This document shows positions 7,779 to 14,278 of a DNA stretch of 15,244 nucleotides, piece after piece (the first letter of the stretch is position 1; every line of letters starts with the position of its first letter). The notes beneath the pieces were generated by a model that saw only the letters and a program-made list of their open reading frames with translations, searched no databases and had not been told where the DNA came from. The position numbers and the translations under genes are program-made. This DNA comes from Candidatus Woesearchaeota archaeon (lineage in GTDB: Archaea; Nanobdellota; Nanobdellia; Woesearchaeales; UBA525), in assembly GCA_013331575.1 (NCBI GenBank), contig DUGD01000079.1:1597-16840 (forward strand), read 5' to 3'.

Positions 7779-7786
7779 CCATATAA
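7779..7786 (+). promoter_or_regulatory. TATA box of the primase gene
   Basis: The AT-rich word CCATATAA lies 24 to 31 nt before the ATG at 7810. No purine-rich ribosome-binding site precedes that ATG. The position predicts a leaderless transcript beginning at about the start codon. Confidence 0.6.
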
Positions 7787-7809
7787 GCCGAGCATCGTTT
7801 TAGGCCGTC

Positions 7810-9666
7810 ATGGGGGATCCGCTCTTCTTCGCGAAGGCCTTGCAGTACTACAAGCGCCGTGAGGTGCAAGAGGCCATCGTCCGTCATGCTGTCGACCGCG
7901 AGGTGAGCCCGCGCTACGGCGAGGGGTTCGGCAAACGCCCCGACGTCCTCAGCTACCCCACCGACGTCCTCGAGTTCGCGAAGCGCAAATGCACGAGCTT
8001 CCATGTGAGCGAAGAGCGTTGGGAAAGCGTCCTCTCTATCAAGACGGGCGCGACCCGCAAGGAGCAGGACGACCTGCGCAAGGGCTGGGATCTCGTCCTT
8101 GATATCGATGCCCCTGATTGGGATGTCAGCCGTCTCACCGCGTGGCTCTTCGTCGAATCCCTCAAGGCCCACGGCGTCCGTTCCATCAGCGTGAAGTTCA
8201 GCGGCAACAAGGGCTGGCACATCGGCGTGCCGTTCGAAAGCTTCCCGACGCACATCCTCGATACCGACGGCAAACGCGATCTCGCGATGAAGAACCTCTT
8301 CCCCGATATGCCGCGCGCGGTAGCAGGGTATCTCCTCGAATACATGGGCAAGAGCGAGAACGGCCTCATCACCATCGATAACGATACTATCCTGTTCGGT
8401 TGGGATCCCGCACGCGCTCCCGCGCAGGGCGCAGCGACGCATCTTGCCGCGGCGCCTCTCCCGCTCTCCAAGGACTCCCGTCGGTATCCGCTTGCGGTGT
8501 TCGCCGGCATAGCGAAGAAGGAGCCGAAAGACCTGATAGAGACGTACTGCCCGTCATGCGACAAGGCTGTTGAGCGCAATGCGGCGCAGTACTCGCTCGA
8601 TTGCGCGAATCCTGCATGCCAGTACCGCGCGCCGCAGCGCTACACGCGCGAGGAGAAGGGCATGCTCGATGACAAGGATCTCGTGTGCCCGAAGTGCCAT
8701 CGGGTCATGGACCTCAATCTGCTCGCGCGAAAGGCCGGGTGCACGCATAGCCCTGCAGGGTATCAGCACCGCCTGCGTCTGGGCGAGGTCATCCAGGTGG
8801 ATACCGTGCTCCTCGCCAGCCGCCACCTCTACCGCATGGCGTACTCGCTCCATGAGAAATCGGGACTCGCGAGCGTTGTCGTCCCGCACGACCACATCCT
8901 CGATTTCGACAAGACAGAGGCCGATCCCAAGACTATATCGTTCGATAGGATGTTCCTCGATCCTGCCGCCTGCACTCAGGGGGACGCGGAGCAGCTCGCG
9001 AAGCGTGCGTGGGAATGGCGTGCGAAGCGCGAGGAGGCGAGCGCGAAGAGAAGCGTCCGTCTCGACGCCAACGGCCAACCGATGGGCAGCGAGTTCGAGG
9101 ATGTCACGGAGACCATCCCCGAGACGCATTTCCCGCCGTGCATGCGTAATATCCTCGCAGGCATGAAGGACGGCAAGAAGCGCGCGATGTTCGCGCTCAC
9201 CAATTTCATGGGCGTGTGCGGTTGGACGCCGGACGCCGCAGAGGCGAGGCTGCACGTGTGGAACACCGAGAGCGGCAAGCTCGGCGATCCGCTCCGCGAG
9301 GTCGCTATCAAGGGCCACATGCGGACGGTGCGCATGAAGAAGGAACGCATCATGCCGCCCAACTGCAAATCGTTCTACCAGGATCTGGGCGTGTGCAAGC
9401 CCGATGATTTCTGCTCGCGTGTGCGCAATCCCGCGCAGTACGCCATCCGTCACTCCCAGTTAGGCGCAAGAAGAGGCGGCCGAAAGAAGGCGGTGAAGGA
9501 GGATGGGACGATGAATGCGAAGACGGCGGCGGCAGTTCCATCTCCCGACGACCTCGTACAGATAGGCAAGGGAAAGGTTGAAAAAGAGCAGAATGCAATG
9601 CGGCATGATGGTCAAGAGGGTGGGGACGATGGCGAAGAGACTGGCGAAGAAGGGCGCGACAACTAG
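7810..9666 (+). CDS. priS: Single-chain DNA primase: PriS catalytic domain fused to PriL-type Fe-S domain
   Basis: This 618-residue enzyme makes RNA primers for DNA replication. The PriS part (about 1-400) has the catalytic pair D98/D100 (LVLDIDAPDW) and the nucleotide-binding motif SVKFSGNKGWHIGVP (127-141). The likely third metal Asp is D331 before RHLYRMAYSLHEKSGL, which matches the family motif SLHGKTGL. A zinc-binding insert has C247, C250, C265 and C270, then a second set C293, C296, C311 and H313. The C-terminal part (about 436-545) looks like the PriL C-terminal domain: PPCMRNIL (C444), NCKSFY (C519), GVCK (C529) and DFCSRV (C535) are the four likely 4Fe-4S ligands. The usual separate PriL N-terminal domain is missing. 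Residues 546-618 are a polar, probably disordered tail that overlaps the next gene. Nanoarchaeum has a comparable fusion. The reading is strong for both parts. Confidence 0.93.
   Translation: MGDPLFFAKALQYYKRREVQEAIVRHAVDREVSPRYGEGFGKRPDVLSYPTDVLEFAKRKCTSFHVSEERWESVLSIKTGATRKEQDDLRKGWDLVLDIDAPDWDVSRLTAWLFVESLKAHGVRSISVKFSGNKGWHIGVPFESFPTHILDTDGKRDLAMKNLFPDMPRAVAGYLLEYMGKSENGLITIDNDTILFGWDPARAPAQGAATHLAAAPLPLSKDSRRYPLAVFAGIAKKEPKDLIETYCPSCDKAVERNAAQYSLDCANPACQYRAPQRYTREEKGMLDDKDLVCPKCHRVMDLNLLARKAGCTHSPAGYQHRLRLGEVIQVDTVLLASRHLYRMAYSLHEKSGLASVVVPHDHILDFDKTEADPKTISFDRMFLDPAACTQGDAEQLAKRAWEWRAKREEASAKRSVRLDANGQPMGSEFEDVTETIPETHFPPCMRNILAGMKDGKKRAMFALTNFMGVCGWTPDAAEARLHVWNTESGKLGDPLREVAIKGHMRTVRMKKERIMPPNCKSFYQDLGVCKPDDFCSRVRNPAQYAIRHSQLGARRGGRKKAVKEDGTMNAKTAAAVPSPDDLVQIGKGKVEKEQNAMRHDGQEGGDDGEETGEEGRDN
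9615..9625 (+). promoter_or_regulatory. Ribosome-binding site that decides the hydrolase start
   Basis: The purine-rich word GAGGGTGGGG ends a few bases before the ATG at 9629. The alternative in-frame starts (TTG 9578, ATG 9593, 9605 and 9608) have no comparable site at a usual distance, apart from a weaker GGGAAAGG before the TTG. Confidence 0.5.
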
Positions 9667-10849
9667 CAAGACTGCAAGGATTGCTGCTAAGGCCGTTCCA
9701 AAGAAGGCTGTTCCTAAGAAAATAGTTCTACGAAATACCAAGAAGATTATTGTTAAGCGCAATAAACGCGATGTCAGGACAAAATCTATCTTGCGAGGTT
9801 CATCGAGCGCTTCGAAGCCGTCATCGCATCAACCATCACGTCCACCATCGCGACCGTCGTCTAATCCGTCGTCTACTTCCCGAGTTCCGTCTTCCAAACG
9901 CAAGGAGATGATACAGCGGCTGCAAAAGCGCAAGGAGGAGACGAATCGCTCATCCGCGCCGCACGTTGTACCTGCGAAGCACGCATCGTCTGTGAATGCG
10001 CCGCGGATGAAGACTGCGCAGACCACGAAGATTTCGCCGGCAAGGCCTCCCGCGCCGATAGCGCCGCCGCCTGCGTTCACCGAACACCCGTCTCCCGTCA
10101 TGAACGAGCAGAAGGAGCTCATGGTGGGTACGCTCGTCGAGCCGGTGAAGCGGAGCAGGACGCTAGTCATCATCATCCACGGTCTGCTCGCGCACCGCGA
10201 CCAGTCGCTCCTGCGGACGGTCGCGTCATCGTTGGGCCGCGCGGGCATAGCGAGCTACCGCTTCGATTTCTCCGGTAACGGGAGCAGCGAAGGCCGTTTC
10301 GAGGATTCGACGCCGGAGAAGATGTTGCACGAAATAGAGATTGTCATCTCGTCGTTCCAAGGCCGTTATGCGAAAGTTTTCCTCTTCGGCCATTGCCTGG
10401 GCGGCACGCTCGCGTTGCTCTCCGCCGCGCGGCCGAGCATCCACGCGCACGGATTGGTGCTCGTGAACGCTCCCCTGCATCTCGGCAGCGCGATGGAGCG
10501 GTTCCTCACGCCGGCGCAACGCGCGCAGCTCGCGAGCGTCGGATTCACGATATACTCCCTCAAGAGGCCTTTCGGCGAGGTGCCGTACACCATCCGCGAC
10601 ACATGCGTCAATGAGCTGCTCGCGCTCGATCCGCTCGCGATAGCACCGCATGTGCGCTGCCCTGCGCTTCTCGTGCACGGCACTGCCGATGCGCTCGTAC
10701 CGGTCTCCGATTGCGAGGAGCTTTTCGAGCAATTAGGGCAACGCGAGATACTCCTTGTCGGCGGTGCGGATCATAATTTCACCGTTCCCGCGCACCAGGA
10801 TACGGTCGCTGCCGCGGTGACGGCATGGGTCAAAAAGCAGGCGCGGTGA
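9629..10849 (+). CDS. Alpha/beta hydrolase with Cys nucleophile and long basic N-terminal tail
   Basis: From the ATG at 9629 this is a 406-residue protein. Residues 1 to about 155 are Lys/Arg-, then Ser/Pro-rich with repeated AVPKK words. They are probably disordered and could bind nucleic acid or another polyanion. The hydrolase fold begins near 160: the oxyanion-hole motif IIIHG (H184), then RFDFSGNGSSEGRF, the nucleophile elbow GHCLGG (C256), the acid D354 (HGTADALVP) and H382 (GGADHNF). A Cys in the elbow is known in dienelactone hydrolases, while most relatives have Ser. The substrate cannot be told. The start overlaps the primase end by 38 bases in another frame, which suggests one transcript and coupled translation. 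The tail region is more AT-rich than the flanking coding DNA. A TTG at 9578 would add 17 residues. Confidence 0.85.
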   Translation: MAKRLAKKGATTSKTARIAAKAVPKKAVPKKIVLRNTKKIIVKRNKRDVRTKSILRGSSSASKPSSHQPSRPPSRPSSNPSSTSRVPSSKRKEMIQRLQKRKEETNRSSAPHVVPAKHASSVNAPRMKTAQTTKISPARPPAPIAPPPAFTEHPSPVMNEQKELMVGTLVEPVKRSRTLVIIIHGLLAHRDQSLLRTVASSLGRAGIASYRFDFSGNGSSEGRFEDSTPEKMLHEIEIVISSFQGRYAKVFLFGHCLGGTLALLSAARPSIHAHGLVLVNAPLHLGSAMERFLTPAQRAQLASVGFTIYSLKRPFGEVPYTIRDTCVNELLALDPLAIAPHVRCPALLVHGTADALVPVSDCEELFEQLGQREILLVGGADHNFTVPAHQDTVAAAVTAWVKKQAR

Positions 10850-10944
10850 ATTGTGCGGTTTTGCGTTGTGTCAGTTTCGCGTTCTCTCGGATAGCCCGCT
10901 CTCCTTGGTTGTCAGTCGCTAGGCGAACTCTGCCGACTGTTGTT

Positions 10945-11207
10945 GCGGAGCGTTATACTCTCGGGCGGTTTCGGGCGCCGCGTTGCCGTCGGGTCCCCCG
11001 GCCACGAGCCGTACCCGACACGGCGCCATCGGATGTGTTCTAAGGTAGCAACCTCTTGTCTGTCTTTTGACTTAAGGTTGTTATCTCCGGCTCATAGGCG
11101 AATCGTCTCCTTTTCCTCCACTGCGGCGCATGTGTGACGTGGTCCTTTTACGACCGCCGAGGGCTGCTGCCATATCTCGGCGGTCTGGTTTCGCGCCAAG
11201 GCAGTGG
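10945..11207 (+). repeat. Diverged dispersed repeat, copy D, with strong hairpins
   Basis: It opens with GCGTTATACTCTCGGG and a nearby CGGTTTCG and closes with GCGCCAAGGC, the same boundary boxes as copies A to C but with a much longer middle. Inside is a nested stem at 10974-11027 and a perfect 10-bp hairpin at 11152-11185 (GACCGCCGAG with CTCGGCGGTC). The word TACGACCGCCG at about 11149 equals part of an inverted start box of copy C. A weaker stem pairs 11045-11054 with 11075-11084. The 10850-10944 stretch before it shows nothing recognisable. Confidence 0.5.
10974..11027 (+). ncRNA. Candidate structured RNA segment inside copy D
   Basis: Three nested pairings stack on one another: GGCGCCG 10974-10980 with CGGCGCC 11021-11027, GTCGGGT 10988-10994 with ACCCGAC 11013-11019, and CGGC 10999-11002 with GCCG 11008-11011 around the loop CACGA. 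All 18 pairs are Watson-Crick, with small one-sided bulges. It matches no RNA family that I recognise. It could be a hairpin of a mobile repeat rather than a functional RNA. Confidence 0.35.
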
Positions 11208-11244
11208 CCCAACTGTCATTTGCATAAGAGTGATCATCTCCTCA

Positions 11245-11700
11245 ATGCATAAAAACCGTTGTCCATTCCCGTTGCTGATCAAGTCGAAGGTTGATGGTAT
11301 GTTGCATCGCGATGGTTCCCCTGCAGATGGTGTTGTCGATGATCCTGACGGCTTCTTACCCGACGGCGGCTACAGATACTACTCTCTTCCTGAGCGCCGT
11401 ACGGTGACGCTCTATGGCAAGATCCCTCCCGAGGCCCAGGCTGCCGCGCTCGCATCCGACCTCCCATCCGATTTCATCCTGTTCTCCTATTATAATGGCG
11501 AGCGGGTGCTCGGAACCCCTATGCCGTTCGGCCGTTATGTGCTGGAGCCCGTCCCCGAAGTGTCCGATGATGCGGAGCCTGCCGAAGCGGCGCGGGAGAA
11601 GACAAGCGATATCGCGAAAGGAGAAAAGTCCTCTAAACCCTCTATTATATTCGGGCTGCGGCCCGGGTATAGTTGGAGAGCAGCGCATTATGTTTCTTGA
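11245..11700 (+). CDS. Hypothetical protein, 151 residues
   Basis: I do not recognise this family. The frame extends upstream to a GTG at 11134, but that part lies inside the repeat hairpin. I therefore start at the ATG at 11245, which is preceded by GTGATC (the operon's ribosome-binding word) and by a TATA-like TTTGCATAA near 11218-11226. Residues 1 to about 100 contain DGxxDDPDGFLPDGG-like acidic turns, then a predicted beta-rich stretch (YRYYSLPERRTVTLYGKIP, DFILFSYYNGERVLG). Residues 104-132 are a charged, probably flexible linker. The protein ends with SIIFGLRPGYSWRAAHYVS. There is no signal peptide, membrane helix or Cys cluster. It sits just before the ribosomal operon but is separated from it by a promoter. 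Confidence 0.6.
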   Translation: MHKNRCPFPLLIKSKVDGMLHRDGSPADGVVDDPDGFLPDGGYRYYSLPERRTVTLYGKIPPEAQAAALASDLPSDFILFSYYNGERVLGTPMPFGRYVLEPVPEVSDDAEPAEAAREKTSDIAKGEKSSKPSIIFGLRPGYSWRAAHYVS

Positions 11701-11806
11701 TGATCTTCGTTGATACTCTCACATTCCGTTCCGTCGAGGTAGCGTGATTTTAGCGATATTTCCCGTTACCGCAACATCATCAACGCCGTCCTCCAAAACC
11801 CATATC

Positions 11807-11814
11807 TTTATAAA
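11807..11814 (+). promoter_or_regulatory. TATA box of the S10-type ribosomal operon
   Basis: TTTATAAA is an excellent match to the archaeal TATA consensus, with an A/C-rich BRE-like stretch just before it. Transcription should begin near 11836, leaving about 150 nt of leader before the uL3 start codon. Confidence 0.7.
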
Positions 11815-11835
11815 CGGCCTGGCGTTTCCGCGATG

Positions 11836-11986
11836 TATCGCAAGGATTCGGCGGTCCGGAAGACCGTCGGGCACACCTTGTCCACGCCTGGCGCGAAACG
11901 CGTTTCAGTACGACGGACAGAAAACCGTTGTTCTGAGCGCTGTCCATGCCCGGTGAGATGCAACCATCAAACCAAAAAGGTAACAC
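11836..11986 (+). promoter_or_regulatory. Structured 5' leader of the ribosomal operon
   Basis: No credible frame is present. The leader can form an 8-pair hairpin (CGGCGGTC 11849-11856 with GACCGTCG 11862-11869, loop CGGAA, one G-U pair). It also has a 12-nt palindrome GAAACGCGTTTC (near 11897) and a GGACAG/CTGTCC pairing (near 11919 and 11940). Such leaders can be bound by a ribosomal protein to control its own operon. That role is inferred here. The 11701-11806 stretch before the promoter shows nothing else. Confidence 0.35.
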
Positions 11987-12997
11987 ATGCCAAAGGCGAA
12001 GAACCCCCGACACGGAAGCATGCAGGTCTGGCCTCGTAAGAGAGCGTCCCGCCGCTACGCCCGCGTCCGCAACTACAACACCAAGCTCGATGGCATGCTG
12101 GCATTCGCAGGGTACAAGATGGGCATGACGCACGTCATGGCATTCGATTCCTACAAGAACAGCGTCACGAAGAACGAGACCATCTCGCTCCCCGCGACCA
12201 TCATCGAATGCCCCCCGATGCGCGTCTTCAGCGTACGCGCATATACCCACGACGCCTACGGCTACAAAGTAGCGAAGGAGATTATCGTCGTGGGCAAGGA
12301 CAAGCACATCGCCCGCAAGACAAAGACCCCCAAGTCCCCCGTCACCCCGACGGCAGAGCTTCTCGATTCTTCATTCGCAAACCTCGATTCTTACGACGAC
12401 ATCACCATCATCGCCATGACGCAGCCCTCGATGACGGGCATCGGCCAGAAAAAGCCGCAGGTCTTCGAGATGGAAGTGGGCGGCAAGACGAGCGCGGACA
12501 AGATGGCATTCATCAAGACCATCATCGGCCGTGATATCAAAGCGAGCGAGTTCCTCAAAGTGGGCGAATATCTCGACTTCCACGCGATCACAACCGGTAA
12601 GGGTTACCAAGGCCCCGTCAAGCGCTTCGGCATCGGTCTCAAACCGCACAAGAGCGAGAAGGGTCGCCGTGCTCCCGGTGTCATCGCAGGTGGTTGGTCC
12701 GCCCAGCAGCACACGATGTACCGCGTCGCGCACGCAGGCCAGATGGGCTACCATCAGCGCGTCCAATACAACAATCAGATACTCAAGATCTCAGACAAGC
12801 CTGAGGATGTCAACCCCAAGGGCGGTTTCATCCACTACGGCGTCGGCCACGCAGGCAACGAGTTCATCGTCGTCAAGGGCAGCGTCCCGGGCACGAAGAA
12901 GCGCATGATCACCATGGTCCGCGCAATCCGCCTGAAGCAGAACATCCCTGCTCCCGCGGTCGAGCTCGTCGTACAGGAGAGCCAGCAGGGCAAGTAA
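11987..12997 (+). CDS. rpl3: Large subunit ribosomal protein uL3
   Basis: The protein has 336 residues, the normal size for archaeal L3, and is the first gene of the S10-type operon. It binds 23S rRNA near its 3' end and reaches the peptidyl transferase centre with a long loop. Family landmarks are GKGYQGPVKRFGIGLKPHK (about 204-222), the Gly/Trp loop GVIAGGWSAQQHTMYR (about 230-245), GQMGYHQRVQYNNQILKI (about 251-268) and PGTKKRMITMVRAIRLK near the C terminus. The ATG at 11987 is preceded by AAAGGTAACAC and begins MPKAKNPRHGSMQVWPRKRA, a basic N-terminal tail typical of archaeal and eukaryotic L3. The spacing to rpl4 is 23 nt. Confidence 0.97.
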   Translation: MPKAKNPRHGSMQVWPRKRASRRYARVRNYNTKLDGMLAFAGYKMGMTHVMAFDSYKNSVTKNETISLPATIIECPPMRVFSVRAYTHDAYGYKVAKEIIVVGKDKHIARKTKTPKSPVTPTAELLDSSFANLDSYDDITIIAMTQPSMTGIGQKKPQVFEMEVGGKTSADKMAFIKTIIGRDIKASEFLKVGEYLDFHAITTGKGYQGPVKRFGIGLKPHKSEKGRRAPGVIAGGWSAQQHTMYRVAHAGQMGYHQRVQYNNQILKISDKPEDVNPKGGFIHYGVGHAGNEFIVVKGSVPGTKKRMITMVRAIRLKQNIPAPAVELVVQESQQGK

Positions 12998-13011
12998 GAT
13001 ACTAAAAACAC

Positions 13012-13017
13012 GTGATC
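13012..13017 (+). promoter_or_regulatory. GTGATC ribosome-binding site of rpl4
   Basis: GTGATC lies 3 nt before the ATG at 13021. It can pair with the GATCAC end of archaeal 16S rRNA. The GTG inside this word is in frame and could be mistaken for a start codon. Confidence 0.65.
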
Positions 13018-13020
13018 CAC

Positions 13021-13956
13021 ATGTCAAAACTCAAAGTCATGAGCGCACAGAACAGCGAGGCCGGCTCCGTCGAGCTGCCGCAGCAGTTCAGTGAGCCTGT
13101 CCGTCAGGACCTCATCATGCGCGCAGTGCTAGCAATCCAAGCCGCAAATCGCCAACCATACGGTGGCTACGGCGATGCAGGTATGCGCCACAGCACCAAG
13201 CTTTCCCGCCGCCGCCGCGACTACAAGACGTCGTACGGTTACGGAATCAGCCGCGTCCCGCGCAAGATCATGAACAGACGCGGACGCCGCATGGGATGGG
13301 TCGGCGCGCTTTCGCCAGGCACCGTCGGTGGTCGTCGTGCGCACCCGCCAAAGCCGTACGCTGATTGGTCCCAGAAGGTCAACACCCTCGAGAACCGCAA
13401 GGCAATCCGCTGCGCGCTCTCCGCCACGGTCGATGCGCAGCTCGTCGCTGCACGCGGCCACAAGATCCCCAAGGTCTTCCCATTCATCATCGATGACGCG
13501 TTCGAGTCCATGCAGAAGACTGCGGACCTCGAAGCCGCGCTCGTCAAGATCGGCTTCGCCGATGAGCTCGTGCGCGCAGGCGTCACCCGCATCCGTGCAG
13601 GACGCGGCAAGACCCGTGGCCGCAAGCACAAGAGCCCGACCTCCATCCTGTTCGTCGTCAGCAAGGACGCGACGCCGCTCGTGAAGGCAGCGTCGAACTT
13701 GTCCGGTACGGACGTCATCGCGGTCCACCGCGTGAACGCCCTTCTGCTCGCGCCCGGCACCCACGCCGGTCGCCTCACGCTCTACACGAAGGGCGCCATC
13801 GAACGCCTCGCGAAGGAAGGATTGTTCCTCCAGAGCCACAAGGGCGCGTCCGGCGAGAAGAAGGTCGCTGTCAAGGCGGCTCCTGCAGAGAAGAAGGCAG
13901 CAGCACCGAAATCGGCCAAGCCTGCCGTCAAGAAAGCACCTGCGAAAAAGAACTAA
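13021..13956 (+). CDS. rpl4: Large subunit ribosomal protein uL4 with Lys/Ala-rich tail
   Basis: This 311-residue protein of the archaeal/eukaryotic L4 branch lines the exit tunnel with its extended basic loop. The loop is clear at about 55-115: RRRRDYKTSYGYGISRVPRK and ALSPGTVGGRRAHPPKP. The globular part carries NRKAIRCALSAT and IRAGRGKTRGRKHKSP (about 190-205). The last 38 residues (about 274-311) form a Lys/Ala/Pro tail (KKAPAKKN end), which makes it longer than most archaeal L4, usually about 250-270 residues. Such tails are more common in eukaryotic L4. The start is the ATG at 13021. A GTG nine bases earlier belongs to the ribosome-binding site GTGATC. It lies between rpl3 and rpl23 in the standard order. 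Confidence 0.96.
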   Translation: MSKLKVMSAQNSEAGSVELPQQFSEPVRQDLIMRAVLAIQAANRQPYGGYGDAGMRHSTKLSRRRRDYKTSYGYGISRVPRKIMNRRGRRMGWVGALSPGTVGGRRAHPPKPYADWSQKVNTLENRKAIRCALSATVDAQLVAARGHKIPKVFPFIIDDAFESMQKTADLEAALVKIGFADELVRAGVTRIRAGRGKTRGRKHKSPTSILFVVSKDATPLVKAASNLSGTDVIAVHRVNALLLAPGTHAGRLTLYTKGAIERLAKEGLFLQSHKGASGEKKVAVKAAPAEKKAAAPKSAKPAVKKAPAKKN

Positions 13957-13984
13957 ACCACACCACTAACAACCAATCCACTAC

Positions 13985-13990
13985 GTGATA
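13985..13990 (+). promoter_or_regulatory. GTGATA ribosome-binding site of rpl23
   Basis: GTGATA, a one-base variant of the GTGATC word used by rpl4 and rpl2, lies 3 nt before the ATG at 13994. Its GTG is in frame but is best read as part of the site. Confidence 0.6.
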
Positions 13991-13993
13991 CTC

Positions 13994-14245
13994 ATGTCAA
14001 CCATCAAATATCCGCTCGCGACCGAGAAGGGAATCCGTGCCGTAGAGAGCGAGAACACCATCGCGTTCGTCGTCGAAAAGACAGCGACGAAGAGCGACAT
14101 CAAGGCAGCTATCGAGAAGCTCCTGGGTGCGAAGGTCGTGAGCGTCAACACGCACAACGGCCCCGATGGCGAGAAGCGCGCGTATGTCCGCTTCTCTAAT
14201 GCGACGCCGGCGATCGATATCGCGACCAAGCTAGGCATGATGTAA
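13994..14245 (+). CDS. rpl23: Large subunit ribosomal protein uL23
   Basis: This 83-residue protein binds 23S rRNA domain III at the tunnel exit and forms the docking site for SRP and the Sec translocon. Visible family features are the opening IKYPLATEKGIRAVESENT, the helix KSDIKAAIEKLLGAKVVSVNT, and the strand EKRAYVRFSNATPAIDIATKLGMM. The length is normal for archaeal L23. Translation starts at the ATG at 13994. The gene is 37 nt after rpl4 and 33 nt before rpl2, in one operon. Confidence 0.96.
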   Translation: MSTIKYPLATEKGIRAVESENTIAFVVEKTATKSDIKAAIEKLLGAKVVSVNTHNGPDGEKRAYVRFSNATPAIDIATKLGMM

Positions 14246-14270
14246 GCACCATTTGCATAAAACCAACTAC

Positions 14271-14276
14271 GTGATC
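14271..14276 (+). promoter_or_regulatory. GTGATC ribosome-binding site of rpl2
   Basis: GTGATC lies only 2 nt before the ATG at 14279. It is the same word, at almost the same distance, as in rpl4 and rpl23, so it looks like a fixed signal of this operon. Confidence 0.65.
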
Positions 14277-14278
14277 AC

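Noticed and set aside
7675..8442. 255-codon minus-strand frame opposite the primase start
   Set aside because: It is antisense to the PriS catalytic motifs and is a by-product of GC-rich codon use.
8554..9453. 299-codon minus-strand frame opposite the primase
   Set aside because: It is antisense to the zinc and Fe-S motifs, and its composition (Arg/Ala/His/Glu-rich) shows no family.
11134..11244. N-terminal extension of the unknown protein to a GTG at 11134
   Set aside because: The extension is the translated repeat hairpin. The ATG at 11245 has both a ribosome-binding word and a TATA-like box.
13129..13839. 236-codon minus-strand frame opposite rpl4
   Set aside because: The plus strand is unambiguous uL4, and the antisense product shows no motif.
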